In this document: one piece after another, positions 10,557 to 21,349 of the stretch
How the letters are laid out: the number at the start of each line of letters is the position of its first letter
Position numbering within the stretch: position 1 is the stretch's first letter
From: Prorocentrum cordatum
Taxonomy: Eukaryota; Sar; Dinophyceae; Prorocentrales; Prorocentraceae
Assembly: GCA_963575745.1 (NCBI GenBank)
Contig: CAUYUJ010003658.1
Location: 386,001 to 450,000, forward strand
Direction of reading: 5' to 3'
Length of the DNA: 64,000 nt
Program-made: the position numbers and the translations under genes
Notes under the pieces: model-generated
Database searches by the model: none
What the model saw: the letters and a program-made list of their open reading frames with translations, nothing else
What the model was told of the DNA's origin: nothing

Positions 10557-11602
10557 GATAATTCCTCCTTGTCGCACCCCGACGCCAGTTTTTAGGGCGG
10601 GCCGGGCGTTTCGCCTGAGATTTCGTCACCATTTATGATTCGGAAGTTGAAGAATTGACAGCAGTTCCACAGATGGGGGGCGGGTGGTTTTCAACATGTG
10701 GCTCTCGCCTTAGCGCCGCGCGAATTAGCTTTAAATTTTTACAAGGGTTTCGCGCGTTGAGGGCAGGTGGTTTTCAAAATGTGGCTTTCGCCTTAGCGCC
10801 GCGCACATTCGTTTTAAACAAAGCTTGTAAGAGTTTCACGGGTTGGGGGCGGGTGGTTTTTTTTTTTAACTCTCTTGCTCTCGCCTCAGCGCTGCATACA
10901 TTCGGTTTAAACGGTTGCAGGAGTTTCAGGGGTTGAGGGCGGGTGGTTTCAAAGTGTGATTTCGCGTTCGCGCCGCGCACACTCGTTTTGAACAATTACA
11001 AGATCTTCACGGGTTGCTGGCGGCTCCTTTTCAAAACGTGGTTTTCGTTTTAGCGCCGCGCACATTCGTTTTTAAATTTGCAAGAGCTTCGCGGCTTCCC
11101 ATGGTCAACGTACCAGAAATGGCGGTTGGGAGGACTCAGGATTACGCGGGCTTAACAGTTATGGTGATCGTTGTGTTGAAGCCCACCAGGAATGACGTTA
11201 TGGCACAATTCTGGGTCGTCAAGACGCAGACGTCAGGTTGATACGTGGCGTTGAAATCCCGAGAACCATTGTTTGGCACGCTTCAGGATCGTCAATCTGT
11301 TGTCTTCCAACGAGGCAGTTCCCTCAATGGGCATGAACCGTTGTAGGGGCCTACGAAGAGGGAACTTGGAGGGAAGGTTAATTCCAACATCTTTGGTGAT
11401 TCTTGGGTTTCCACTGGTCCTCCTCCTTCTCCTCCTTCCCCTCCTCCTCCTCCTCTCCCTCTCCCTCCTCCTCCTCCTCCTCCTCCTCTTTCCCCTCCTC
11501 ATCCTCCACATCCTCCACCTCCTCCTTGTCCTCCTCCATCTCCTCCTCCCCCTCCTCCTCCTTTTCCGCCTCCTCCTCCGAACCTACCCCCTCGCAACGA
11601 GG
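10557..11602 (+). repeat. R1 element, copy C
   Basis: A full-length copy, same order as copy A: GCACCCCGACGCCAGTTTTT opening, five ~78-bp subrepeats (about 10670-11090), the unique part with CGAGGCAGTTCCCTCAATGG at 11310-11330, a CCT microsatellite (about 11418-11575), and the terminal GAACCTACCCCCTCGCAACG at about 11580. It then passes into module R2 copy 3. Confidence 0.85.
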
Positions 11603-11737
11603 GCAACTTTGTGCTTGCGAAGGTGACAGTGGGCACACAGACCCACATGTACCCTCACGTCGACTGGTACGGGGTTAAGGCGCCCTTTAAGCCATTTCGT
11701 TTCAAGTCGTCCTCGTCCTCCTCCTCCTCCTTATAGA
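11603..11737 (+). repeat. Module R2, copy 3
   Basis: The ~100-bp module with GAAGGTGACAGTGGGCACAC and TCGACTGGTACGGGGTTAAG, followed by a short TCGTCC/CCTCC microsatellite that leads straight into the next R1 copy. In copies 1 and 3 the module sits directly upstream of an R1 opening, so R2 plus R1 may form one larger unit. Confidence 0.75.
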
Positions 11738-12800
11738 TAACTCCTCCCTTTGCGCCCCGAGGCCAGTTTTTAGGGCGGGCCGGCCGTTGCGCATCAGATT
11801 TCCTCACCAGTTATGATTCGGAAGCTTAAGGATTGATAGCAACCTCACAGATGGAGGGCGGGTGGTTTTCAACATGTGGCTCTCGCCTCAGCGCCGCGCG
11901 AATTAGTTTTAAACACTTGCAACAGTTTCACGGGTTGAGGGCGGGTGGTGTTCAAAATGTGGTTCTCGCCTTAGCGCCGCGCGCATTCAAAGTTTCACGG
12001 ATTTGGGGCGGGTGGTTTTCACTTTCTTGTTCTCGCTTTCGCGCCGCGCAAATTCTTTTTTCAACATTTGTAAGATCTTTACGGGTTAAGGGCGGTTATT
12101 GTTCAAAACTCTGGCTTTCGCCTTAGCGCCGCGCGCTTTCGTCTGAAACAAGGCAAGCGTTTCACGGATTGAGGGCGGTTCCTTTTCAAATCTTGGTTCT
12201 CGCCTCATCGCCGCGCACATTCGTTTGAACAAAATGCAAGATGTTCACGGGTTGAGGGCGGCTCCTTTTCACAATGTGGTTCTCGTTTTAGCGCCCCGCA
12301 CATTTGTTTTCAACGGTTGCAAGAGGTTCACGGCTTCCCATGGTCAACGTACCAGAATCTGCGGTTTGAGAGGATTGAGGATTATGCGGGCTTAACAATT
12401 ATGTTGATTCGCTGTGTTGAAGTCACCAAAATGACATTATGGCCCCATTCTGGATTGTCAAGACGCAGCAGTCAGGTTGATACGTGGCGTTGAAATCCCG
12501 AGAACAATGTTTTGGCACGCCTCAGGGTCGTCAAACTGTTGTCTTCCAGCGAGGCAGTTCCCTCAATGGACATGAACCGTTGTAGGGGTCTATGAAGAGG
12601 GAGCTTGGGGGGAGGGTTAATTCCAACATCGCTGATGGTTCTTGCGTTTCCACTGGTCCTCCTCCTCCTCGTCTTCCTCCTCCTCCTCGTCGTCCTCCAC
12701 CTCACCCTCCTCCGTCTCCACTTTCTTCTCCTCCTCCTCCTCCTCTTCCTCCTCCTCCTTCTCCTCCTCCTCCTCCTCCCCCTCCCCCTCCCCCTCCTCC
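11738..12800 (+). repeat. R1 element, copy D
   Basis: Opens at about 11738 with CTTATAGATAACTCCTCCC, holds about six ~78-bp subrepeats (11855-12330), the unique 3' part (GAGGCAGTTCCCTCAATGG near 12550; GGAGGGTTAATTCCAACATC near 12610) and a long CCT/CTC microsatellite from about 12655 to 12800. The terminal GAACCTACC word seen in copies A and C is absent; unrelated sequence (GCCCCGCGAGCGAGACG) follows. Confidence 0.85.
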
Positions 12801-13800
12801 TTTCGCCCCGCGAGCGAGACGCGCAGGTGCTCCATGACGGCCAGTTTCGCCGATGCCTCGACTCCTACCTCAGGCTTCTCTCCGGCTGCTGACGCCATGC
12901 AGAGCAGCGGGAGGGGGTATAATGAGGCTCCTCGTGCCTTTGGTGGTTCCTTCTCCCTTCCGACTCTTCCTTCGCCTTCTTTCTTCGTTCTTTCTCCTCC
13001 TGCTCATGGGCGGAGGGGAGGGAGAGAGGAGGAACGATGGAGGGAGAAAGGGAGGGAGGAACGGAGGGAGGAGGAGGAGGAGGAGAAGGAGGAGGAGAAG
13101 GAGGAGGAGGAGGCGGAGGAGGAGGAGGAGTTTGAGGAGTTGGACGAGGGCAGGAGGAGGGGGAGGAGGAGGAGGAGGAGGAGGAGGAGGACACGGAGGA
13201 GCTGGACGAGGGCAAGAGAAGGAGGAGAAGGAGGAGGTGGAAGAGTAGGAGGAGGAGGAGGAGGAGGGGGAGGTGGAAGAGTAGGAGGAGGAGGAGGAGG
13301 AGGAGGAATTGGATGAATGCAGGAGGAGGAGGAGGAGGAAGTCGAGGACGAGGACGATGACAAGGACGAAGGCCAGGAGGAGGAGGAAAACGAGAAGGAG
13401 GAGGAGGAATAGGAGGAGGAGGAGGAGGAGGAGGAAGAGCTCTTTGAGGTTTCTGCTCATGAGGGCAAGTCAGCCGTGCCTAGCACGCTGGCGACCTGGA
13501 GGGGCTCAGTCTATACCAGCACAGCCACACACACCTTCTTGACTCCCCTCGCGCCCGCGACGCGCACCCTCCGAGGCTGCGAACGTCACATAGGAGTCGA
13601 GAGCGTACAGTCTGGTGGAGCGGGCGGTGTCGCGGTTGGAGACCTGGAGGAGGACGTGGAGGAGGACGTGGAGGAGAAGGAGGAGGAGGAGGAGGAGGAG
13701 GATCATATTTTATACTCTGGAACAGCCTGCATGTTGAGCGTAGAGAGGGTAGAGCCGGAGGCCAGAAATTAGGAGAACGTGAGATCCGTTCAAAACCGCA
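12801..13800 (+). repeat. GGA-rich low-complexity block with a short coding-like island
   Basis: About 13015-13440 and 13640-13705 are GGA/GGC-rich microsatellite. Between them, 13441-13640 has an open plus frame (STLATWRGSVYTSTATHTF, then LRGCERHIGVESV) that reads less like repeat translation and ends at 13770-13772; it could be a gene fragment, but I recognise no domain and there is no start. On the minus strand 12790-12898 also has a short open frame beginning Met-Ala-Ser. Neither is called as a gene. Confidence 0.6.
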
Positions 13801-14290
13801 CTGGAAATCCATATGTTGGACCTCCCACTGGGGGTCCCTTTTGAGGCCTCTCGGGGAGTCTTGGAGCGGTCTGGGGCCGTCTGGGGGTTATCCAAGGGAT
13901 ACTTGGGACGCATATTTGGCGAGCCTGGAGGCGTCTGAGGACCTCATGGGGCTATCGTGAAATCCACCTGCGACCGTCGTGGGACGGCTTGGGCGATCTT
14001 GCAGGCCATCTGGGGCTAATAGCGTTCGGGGTCCAGGGGGATACTAATCCCACCAGCCCTCTGGGCTTAGGTGGTCTAGCGAGATTATTTCCTTCCTCTT
14101 CCAAAAACCCCTCTTCCCCTTCGGGGAGGGGTTTATCATTGTTCCCTATTAATGAACACCCCCTCCCCCAGGCGACTGGTAGCCAACCAGGAACCATGAG
14201 GTTCCCCCCCACCATCCCTGGTAAAACAACAGAACACACTCTGCCTCCAAATCCGGAGCATGCGGAGCCAACCCGATGCGGCCTCCCCCC
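13801..14290. repeat. Degenerate satellite and dispersed ~150-bp repeat
   Basis: 13830-13990 contains GTCTTGGAGCGGTCTGGGG-type degenerate repeats. About 14050-14140 is an inverted counterpart of 9965-10060. About 14145-14315 carries a unit (AGGCGACTGG, then ACACACTCTGCCTCCAAAT-like words and GAGCATGCGGAGC) that recurs in direct orientation at about 14735-14955, so the GGC block between them is flanked by direct repeats. Confidence 0.65.
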
Positions 14291-14735
14291 ACCTTCCCTG
14301 TCAAACAACAATACAGAGTACGCTTGGCGGCGGCGGCGGCTGCGGCGGCGGTGGCGGCGGCGGCGGGGGCGGCGGCGGTGGCGGCGGCGGCGGCTGCGGC
14401 GGCGGCGGCGGTGGCGGCGGCGGCGGCGGTGGCGGCAGCGGCTGCGGCGGCAGCGGCTGCGGCGGCGGCGATTTGCCAGAGGCGGCGGCGGCGCTGCGGC
14501 GACGGCGGCGGGCAGCGTCGTCGTCGGCGTCAGCGGCGGCTGTGGCGGCTGCGGCGGCGGCGGCGGCGGCGGAAGCGGCGGCGGTGGCGGCGGCGGATTT
14601 GCCCCCAGTACTTGCCCATCCAAAGACGGCTGCTGAATATGCTGATGCTCGGGCCAGACTCGGGTGCTACGTATGTGTTGGGAGGGCGGGTGGGAGTGAG
14701 CGAAACGGCTTGCGGGCGGGGAGGGAGTCTTGATC
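14291..14735 (+). repeat. GGC microsatellite module, copy A
   Basis: Starts CAACAATACAGAGTACGCTT, then about 300 bp of (GGC)n with GGT, GCT and GAT variants, then a non-repetitive tail containing CCCATCCAAAGACGGCTGCT and TATGTGTTGGGAGGGCGGGT. Copy B at 23575-24030 has the same three-part structure and orientation 9.3 kb away, on the other side of the L-B retroelement. Long Gly/Ala/Arg frames here are repeat translations. Confidence 0.85.
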
Positions 14736-15670
14736 ATTGTATTTATTAATATACACCCCTTCCACCAGGCGACTGGGAGCCATCCCAGGTCCATGCGGGC
14801 ACCCACCCCACCATCCCGTGTAAAAAAACAATACAAGAGTCTCTCTGCCCCCACCATCCCTTGTAACAAACCTTTGAAACACACACTCTGCCTCCAAATT
14901 CGGAGCATGCGCAGCGAACCCGATGCGGCCTCCCCCCACCATCCCTGTCAAATTGCCACGTGATGTACCCAACCCATTTGTATCAATGGAAACGAGGAGT
15001 TGGCCGAAACTTGTATGGACACTCGACTTGATGTGTACACTACTTGGGAGGCGTCACTGTGCTGGGCCACGCCAGCAGGCTTCGAAAGTGGCGACAGTTT
15101 CACGGATCGCAACCCCCCAGGGATGGCGAGGTCTAATTTGAGTCTGCGTGTGGCATCACTGTGCTGGGTTTTTGTTGGCAGGCGCCCTGAACCCGAGCCA
15201 GCTCGGGTTGAGTTAAGAAGCAAACTCGGACTAGTTTACCCGCCTGTGCAGGTCAGTCCGAGCTGTCTGCCAGGGGTTGCTGGTCTGGGGCGTGCTCACC
15301 CTCCTCCCGAAGCGGTCTGCGGGCCTGAGCTGACCCGACGGGCTCGGCCCGATCACCAGCCTCTGACTCGCTCGCTTCAGCAGCAGGGTCGAACACTTCA
15401 CACGTCACGCCAGCCAGCCTGGGATGCCTCCCCTCCGCAGCGCCCTCAAGACCGAGGACGCGTACTTTGTCTTCCTGGGCCCCTCGGGCTCTGGGATACA
15501 AGGCTTGCTAAGCTTCTCGAATCTTCCACCGCAGCTGTGCCCGCAGCAGAGATGACAAAAATATAACATGCTTTGATTCGAACACCGAAGGGCCGTGATG
15601 GCGTGGCCCGTATGCCGCGTGGAAAGGGCCACGTCAGGGAGCTGGCCCGAGCACCCTGAAAGATCGGGTT
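14736..15670. other. Direct-repeat copy, one ~102-bp monomer, and unassigned 3' flank of L-B
   Basis: 14735-14955 is the second copy of the ~150-bp unit described for 14145. 15050-15175 holds one full and one partial copy of the ~102-bp monomer otherwise arrayed at 21350-23490 (GCTTCGAAAGTGGCGACAG, CCAGGGATGGCGAGGTC). 15180-15670 shows no recognised domain, although a minus-strand frame at 15253-15501 has a protein-like composition. The L-B element ends somewhere near 15670. Confidence 0.6.
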
Positions 15671-16445
15671 TCACAGACTGGCGGCGGCATCGGAGACAGA
15701 CGCTGCAGCGCTAGAGGGTGGCACACCACACCCACTCATGGTGATACTGCTCCGCAGGGGGGGGGGGGGGGGCGGCGGCCCCACCTCGCGGGCTGGGGCG
15801 ATAAAATCAACTCCGTCAAGGTTGAGTCTTGGCCAAGACGGGAGAAGACGGGCTGCCAGCAGGCCGACGTTCTTGGCAACTTTGAGTTGCCAGTCGACAA
15901 AACCCAGCTCAGCCTGAGATCCTATGGCGTGCATGTCCACTCCTCGCTTGGCCGCTCTGTCGGGCCCATCATTGCCAAGTTTGAAATACCGCTGATCGGC
16001 CGTTAAATCAGGGGAATCCGCAACGTGGGCCTTCACCTTGTGAAGGCTGGTCAATTTAGACTAAGGGCATTAATCATCAGCCCTGCATAAGGCCGCCTGT
16101 AGGAGAGACGCCTGGGCCGCTCCAAAAGAAAAGCTTTAGAAACATAAAGGCAATCGCTGAAACCTTCTGAGGGCCCAAGGAGACACAGAGACCCGTGGGC
16201 CAGGCTCCCGAATTCCGCAGCTTGGGGGGTCCGGGGGAACCTGTCCCAAAGGAGGGGGCCACATGACACGCTGCAAATTCCTATGATTATCATATACAGC
16301 TAAACCCCATCCTGCCCTGCTTAGTTCCTTAATGGCGTGCTTCCTACATGATCCGTCGAAGAACGCATCCCCAGAGAATAATTGCTCATCAGAATCATCG
16401 TGCTGAGGAGCTTCCCAATGGACCATAGGGGGGGGCATTCTTTGG
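15671..16445 (-). pseudogene. L-B LINE: RNase H domain
   Basis: RNase H motifs occur in order on the minus strand but in three frames. FFDGSC (about 16350) holds the first catalytic Asp and is followed by AGWGLAVYD. A segment with PQAAEFGSLAHG carries the Glu of the second motif. FSDCLYV has the SDC third motif. HKVKAHV with GNDGPDRAAKRG (about 15930-16045) forms the last His/Asp motif. The domain degrades RNA of the RNA-DNA hybrid during copying. It follows RT and the zinc finger, as expected at the C terminus of an EEP-RT-RNH LINE. The reading then passes through a G14 run at about 15759 (poly-Pro on this strand). The frame changes suggest decay or homopolymer errors. Confidence 0.75.
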
Positions 16446-16983
16446 AGGGCATCGGGAGGTGCTCGCAGGGGTGGATGAAGATACCTTCCGTGAACAGCAC
16501 GAACTGGTCGTTCGAGACGGTGGCTAGGTCCACCCCGGAACTCGCCTGCAACACTTCGGGATCACACAGCTCCTTCCTGAGATCGTCGGCCGCAGGACAC
16601 GCCCATAACCTGTGCCACGTAGAGTCCGATGGGCCGCCGCACAGAGAACAACGGACCTCGGGGATTCGATATCCGAGGGGCACTGCTTTCTCCTGGGTCC
16701 AACAGGCCCCGCAGGCATTGGCACGGACGCATCCCTCTTCGAAATAGGAGTATTGCGGCTGCGCAAGTCTCTGACCACAGCGTCGTAGCATGCACGGCCT
16801 TGAAGACCGAGCTTCTGACCTGAAACACGGCAAAGCATCCTGACCACTCCTTCGCGCAGCAACTGTTTGATAAGCTGAGGGGAATTGGTGGTCAGGGAAT
16901 ACTCGACACCAAGGTCGTTCTTCAGCTGCGCAAAGGATGTCATGGACCAGCCCAGAGACCTTCCCAGGCTGCACGAAGCTCAC
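16446..16983 (-). pseudogene. L-B LINE: post-RT zinc-finger segment
   Basis: The minus-strand frame 16321-16983 includes NACGACWTQEK and, after 16 residues, RCSLCGGPSDSTWHRLWACPA. This is a C-x2-C ... C-x2-C ... H-x4-C pattern typical of the zinc finger between RT and RNase H in many LINEs (zf-RVT type). The alternative frame 16524-16943 (FAQLKNDLGVEYSLTT, LLREGVVRMLCRVSG) continues directly from the RT frame and reads coding-like, so there is a frameshift near 16750-16780. Confidence 0.7.
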
Positions 16984-18367
16984 GAAATCCTAAAGCGAAC
17001 GGAGTCGGCTGCACCTGGGCGCCCCAAACCTCCCTGGAGTACCGAGCGATAGGTGCGATAGAAGCGTGGTATAACGGGTCGTTCTCGAGAATACACAGGG
17101 CCGTAAGGGACCTCGAACTAGCCGATGGTTTGTCAGCCTTTCCGAAACCAGTCCTCAAGAGCCCCACTTCATGATCAGACGTCCCAAAGACAGCCGCCCC
17201 ATACGTCACCGAGGCCACAGGCCCAGACACGAATATTCTACGAGAGTGACGTCCAAGCGCCTGCCGACATTTAAAGGCCCTCTTGACTCTCTGACGAAAA
17301 ACACGAAAACGAGCAGCAGCTTTGCGACCGCGACCTCTGGCACGACGCGCCTGACCAGCGCCGTCGTCGATGCCGAGGTTGACAGCAGTGTGGCAATCAG
17401 CGGAAGGTCCTCCGCACCTCCCCAAGAAAGACTTGACTGCCTGACCAACCCACTTGACAGGGGATGCCACTGCTGCCTTCTCGTCAGAGATCCGTGGCCC
17501 CATGTCCTCTTCGAGGGCAACAAGCAGCTCGGTAGAGGCCATCTTCAGCGACGACGCTACAGACTTCCCAGACCCACTGCTAGATATACCGTAGTCGTCT
17601 ATGTAGATGTCGAGCTGAACCTGGTAGGGGAGCCTCAGGAGGTCCATCGTGGGGATAACGCATGCCCTAATGTAAGTCGTGGCGAAACTACAGCCTGCAA
17701 CAATCCCATGCTCACTGAAATGCGGGCCGCGCAAAAGGCCCCCAAGAGAAATGAACAGAGCTCCTCCGTAGGCCTGCATCGGGGCCTTGTAAATTTGCCT
17801 GGGGAAACCTTGGGCCTCGCACCGTGCCACGAGCTTAGGAAGCCGAATCGATTCATAGAACTTGTAGAGGTCCCAGAGGATCTGAGCTACCGCTTGTCCT
17901 TTCCCCGCCGGCTGATCGTTTCGGACGGCTTGCCTGTAGACTACGTCGAGCGCTGAGTTAAAGGAACCAGCTGCTAAGTAGGTCCTCTGATGGTCGGCTT
18001 CCCATCGCTCGGCGCATGGGCGGCGAACTCTCGCCCACAAACGATAATATGCTGAAGAAAGGCCTATCGGCCGATAACCTCCTGCTGGCTTGGCAAGGAG
18101 GAGAGTGATCAATACCTGCGCCTGGTGGGCCGTGAGCCCCGTGCGCTCCATCATGCAGTACAGCGCGCGCAGATCTGACAGGAGGCCCGGTTGCAACATC
18201 GAAAAATCGCGCATGTGGAAGCCACCCGCACTTGTGGCAGTACCTGTTGCGTAGGACTTACTCACAGTAATCAGATCTTCTGGCGTGAGGGGGGCTTGGG
18301 CCTTCCAAGTATTCGATGGGCTCCTTGCAAGCCTCAGGAGGGTGGGACTTCGAGTTCCAAAGCTCAC
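16940..18367 (-). pseudogene. L-B LINE: reverse transcriptase
   Basis: The longest uninterrupted frame of the element (about 475 codons). RT motifs seen: KPAGGYRPIGLSSAYYRLWA (motifs 1-2), ILWDLYKFYESI (motif A, catalytic Asp in W-D-L-Y-K), GIVAGCSFATT (motif B) and VQLDIYIDDYGISSSG (motif C, Y-I-D-D with both Asp present). A helical thumb region follows (KSFLGRCGGPSAD onward), then a segment around FVSGPVASVTYGAAVFG. This is the polymerase that copies element RNA at the nicked target. The catalytic residues are intact, so decay elsewhere is recent or partly a sequencing artefact. The 18250-18367 overlap with the upstream frame marks a frameshift. Confidence 0.88.
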
Positions 18368-19031
18368 CGAACCTAGCCCCCTCCGCCTGGAGGAGCGAAA
18401 GAGGGTCCGAGAGGGCGAGCCCTTCGGCCGAGAGCGTGGTGGTCGCGACCCACGGCTTCAACTCCTTGGTCCAACGATGGGCATTCCGACCTCCCTTGTC
18501 GATGCCGTCTAGAAGCCAGCTACGCCACGCCTTCAAATATCGCTGCGAGGAAGCCCTATCATACTCATCTAATCTGGGTTCAAGAAGAGCTTGACATTCA
18601 AGAAGACCTCCTGAATCAGCATGAACGCCCTCAAGCCCCAGGACCAGAACATAACACTCACGATATAACTCCAGGAAGTCTCCCAAAGCACTGACAATAT
18701 CTTGAGGCGCCTCCAGGATGTGATGTTTGTATCTGTTGAAAGTCAAAACGTCACCGTCGGTCATGGCGCCCAAGAGAAACCGAATGGATCGGGATAGCCA
18801 TCTACCTGCGAACAGCATGGGGTCCTGGTAGGGGGCCTTGGAGTCCCTGTCGAGCGCCGAGACCCAGGCCAGCCGAGGCCGTCTGCCCCTAGTACCCCAC
18901 ATAGGCAGGTCCGTCTGGGGGGCCTGAGACAATTCCCACTCGGCGGGTTCAGCCCAGAGGCGATACAGCGTGTCGAGGTGCCGCTGCACTTGGCCTCTGG
19001 GGGCCTTTCCGAGCAACAAGATCCATGCCAT
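18258..19031 (-). pseudogene. L-B LINE: linker between endonuclease and RT
   Basis: An open frame of about 257 codons with protein-like composition (PMLFAGRWLSRSIRFLLGAM, YLKAWRSWLLDGIDKGGRN, WVATTTLSAEG) and no catalytic motif I recognise. In comparable LINE ORF2 proteins a region of this length connects the EEP nuclease to RT. It overlaps the EEP frame at 18949-19031 and the RT frame at 18258-18367, so the single ORF2 is split by a frameshift at each end. Confidence 0.7.
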
Positions 19032-19899
19032 GATTGGCGCAGTCCAAAATCTCCGAGAGGTCGGGAGGATGGGGCTGCGGGCCGACTGGCCTCTCTGCTG
19101 GAAGCTTCGGGGGCTTCAGGAACTGGAGGGCTTTGAGCTCAGCCAACTGCGGGTGGAAGAGGATGCGCACTGGGGTGTGCGTCTTGATGTCGGTGCCGAG
19201 CACCGTCTCGACAGACTGCAAGCAGCGGCTGAGGCCTGCAGGCAAGATGAAGAAGTCTAACGTACGAACTCCTCCCGTGCTAGTACAAGTCCCATCCTTA
19301 GTGGAAATGATGTTAGACTTCAACCAGCCTGGCACTGCCGAGTCGGCCAGAACTTCAGGCGTCATGTTGAAATCACCTCCGTTGCAATGTGGGCCAGCAA
19401 ATTCGCTGTGCCGAGATCCGACTGCTGATAGGATTGCGAGGTTCCTGTCAGAGAGGTCCTCACTGTCATGTAGATATAGGCCCGTGAACAAAGTTTGCGG
19501 AGCTCCAGGGACCGAACCAATACCACTCAGGGCTCTGTGGGGGGCAACGACAGCCTCAAACTCGGGATCGTGAAGTCCAAGATACTGTCGTACCAAAATC
19601 GCCACCCCTCCAGGGGAACCCCCCTCGCTGGTACGTAACGCTGGAGCGAATCTAGATTTCCATCCCCTCTTCAGTGCCCACTGTCCTGCCTTCGCGATGT
19701 CGTCAACACTAACCAAACGATGTTCTTGAACCAGGAGTACGTGCGAAGTCGAGGATTCTACGCAGAACCCAACCGATGACCACGCCGTACAATTGATCGT
19801 CTCGACTGCTAACTGAAACGCGCAGGCAGGGCAGGGGGGGACATGTAAAATTTTAGAAGGGTCGGATGGAAGGGCTCCTTCAGAAGGGGACCTACACAA
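18949..19899 (-). pseudogene. L-B LINE: EEP (AP-type) endonuclease
   Basis: The frame shows the exonuclease-endonuclease-phosphatase signature in order: INCTAWSSVGFC (N-terminal Asn strand), LLVQEHRL (catalytic Glu), GGVAILVR, GPHCNGGDFNMTPEVL (G-D-F-N metal/catalytic motif), GTCTSTGGVRTLDFFI (conserved S-x-x-D-F) and DIKTHTPVRILF, which stands where S-D-H is usual (here T-H-T-P). The domain cuts target DNA to prime reverse transcription. Apart from the altered last motif all residues are present. It precedes the linker and RT in one frameshifted ORF2; the first Met used (19899) is a convenient frame start, not proven. Confidence 0.85.
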
Positions 19900-20112
19900 T
19901 TTGCTGGTCAGCTTGCTGGCTGACGGGGAGAAAGGCTGTCAGAACTGCTCGAAGTCTGTTCAGCCGATGTCGCCGGCGAGGGAGCCCTCGCCGATGAACT
20001 TTCAGACGGTGTAATTCCGAGAAACGAATCGGGCGCCGGTGGGGATGAGGACGCGGCCGATGGACCACTTGGAATATCGGGTGAACCATGAACGTGAGGG
20101 CCCCCCTGCCGC

Positions 20113-21241
20113 CTACGCGACGACAGGGGGGACTGCCTGCTGAGGTAGTGGACCCAAGAGCTTGTCTACCGTCTCCAGGAGCGCCGTGGCCGACGAGGTC
20201 GAAGACCCCTGTCCAACACTGCTGCTCTCCTTCGCTGCCGTGCCCTCATGTGCAGTTCCACCACCTCCGTCATTAGATCCTGCGGCACCTCCACCTCTTG
20301 AATCAGCGGCACCACTCGTAGCTTCACCTTCGTTATTATTGCGCTTCTTGCCGAGGCGGAGGACGTGAGCCTTGTGCGCGCTCTTGAGCTTTTCGAACTT
20401 CTGGGAAGCCTGGCCGAAGAGGTCCTTGGCGGCGTTGGAGATCTGCTCACGTAGCTGCTGCGACCTGGCTGCAAGCTCCTCTCGATCTGAATCTTGAATA
20501 TCATAGACGTCACCATCGACCCCGAAAGCGCTCTCGACGCTGGAGAGATCGAGGAACTCCCCGTTGCCGCTGAGCAACTCCTGCAGCGTGACCTGGGTCT
20601 TCTGCTGGGTCGGAGCTGGCGCGCATACTTGGCTGGGGAGCTGCCTCACCAAGCCTTTATATTTGGCAATCTCATCACGAAGTTCGACTCCCTGATCCTG
20701 GCAGTAGATTCCCTTTTGTCGTCGAGCCAATTCTCCCAACGCTCATGCTGCATAATGTCGGCGTTGAGCTTCTTCTCGAGCTGCTTGATGCGGCGGTCGG
20801 CCGTGGACACCTGCGTCTGGAGAGGAAATGGCTCCCCAGCGGACCGACGCTGGTCGAAGCGAAGTTGGTATGCCGTAGCCACACACTGATTGCCCATCTT
20901 CTTGTTGAGCTCAATGAGCTGCTGGGTTTCGCCGTCCGATAGAGCATCCTGGTTCCCAATGATGGCCGCCGGTGGGGTCCGCGCCCTTGAAGCCCGACGG
21001 GCGCGGGGTCGGCAGATCCTCCACCTTGGGCCCGCTCCCAGGCGGTCCACTGATCTCCAGCCTCTCCATGAAGTTGTGTGACGTCGCAATCTTTCTTATT
21101 GCCACCACATTGTTTGCAATGCCAGAATCCCCCCAAGTTCTTGGCGCAACCACAGCGCCCGCACTTCCAAGGAGAACCATGCTCGCTATGATGGCCGAAC
21201 CAGCCCGCCCAGTCGCCTCCCTTGCGACGCGACGGAGCCAT
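20113..21241 (-). pseudogene. L-B LINE: ORF1 with RanBP2-like zinc finger and coiled coil
   Basis: Start ATG at 21241-21239. The N terminus has a basic MAPSRRKGGDWAGWFGHH, then WKCGRCG and, 10 residues on, FWHCKQCG: two C-x2-C pairs with the Trp of RanBP2-type fingers. Coding then continues in a second frame (DGETQQLIELNKKMGNQCVA, RRIKQLEKKLNADIMQHERW; helical) and a third (GVELRDEIAKYKGLVRQLP; LREQISNAAKDLFGQASQKF; KLKSAHKAHVLRLGKKRNN), so frameshifts lie near 20975 and 20700. A Gly/Ser-rich tail closes it at 20113. ORF1 proteins bind element RNA; a CCHC knuckle is replaced here by a RanBP2-like finger. ORF2 follows 210 bp downstream. Confidence 0.7.
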
Positions 21242-21349
21242 GGCGAGAGAAAAGAACTGGTTGTGATTGCCTCTGGTTTGGCGGTCTCCCTCGGGAGACG
21301 TGACCTCAAGCACCGCGGGACGGTGCAGAGGCAGGCTCAAAGAAAGCTT

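Noticed and set aside
7825-12126. Small repeated ORFs with FHGLRAGGFQNVVLALAPRT-like sequence as a protein family
   Set aside because: They are translations of the ~78-bp R1 subrepeat. Frames break differently in each copy, and the inverted copy E has them on the opposite strand, so selection for protein is not indicated.
14291-14735. Long Gly-, Ala- or Arg-rich open frames in the GGC blocks (also 23575-24030)
   Set aside because: All frames of a GGC repeat stay open, on both strands. There is no start context, and both copies translate to the same low-complexity residues.
17171-17956. A 261-codon plus-strand gene
   Set aside because: It is antisense to the L-B reverse transcriptase, which has intact catalytic motifs; the plus-strand frame has no domain.
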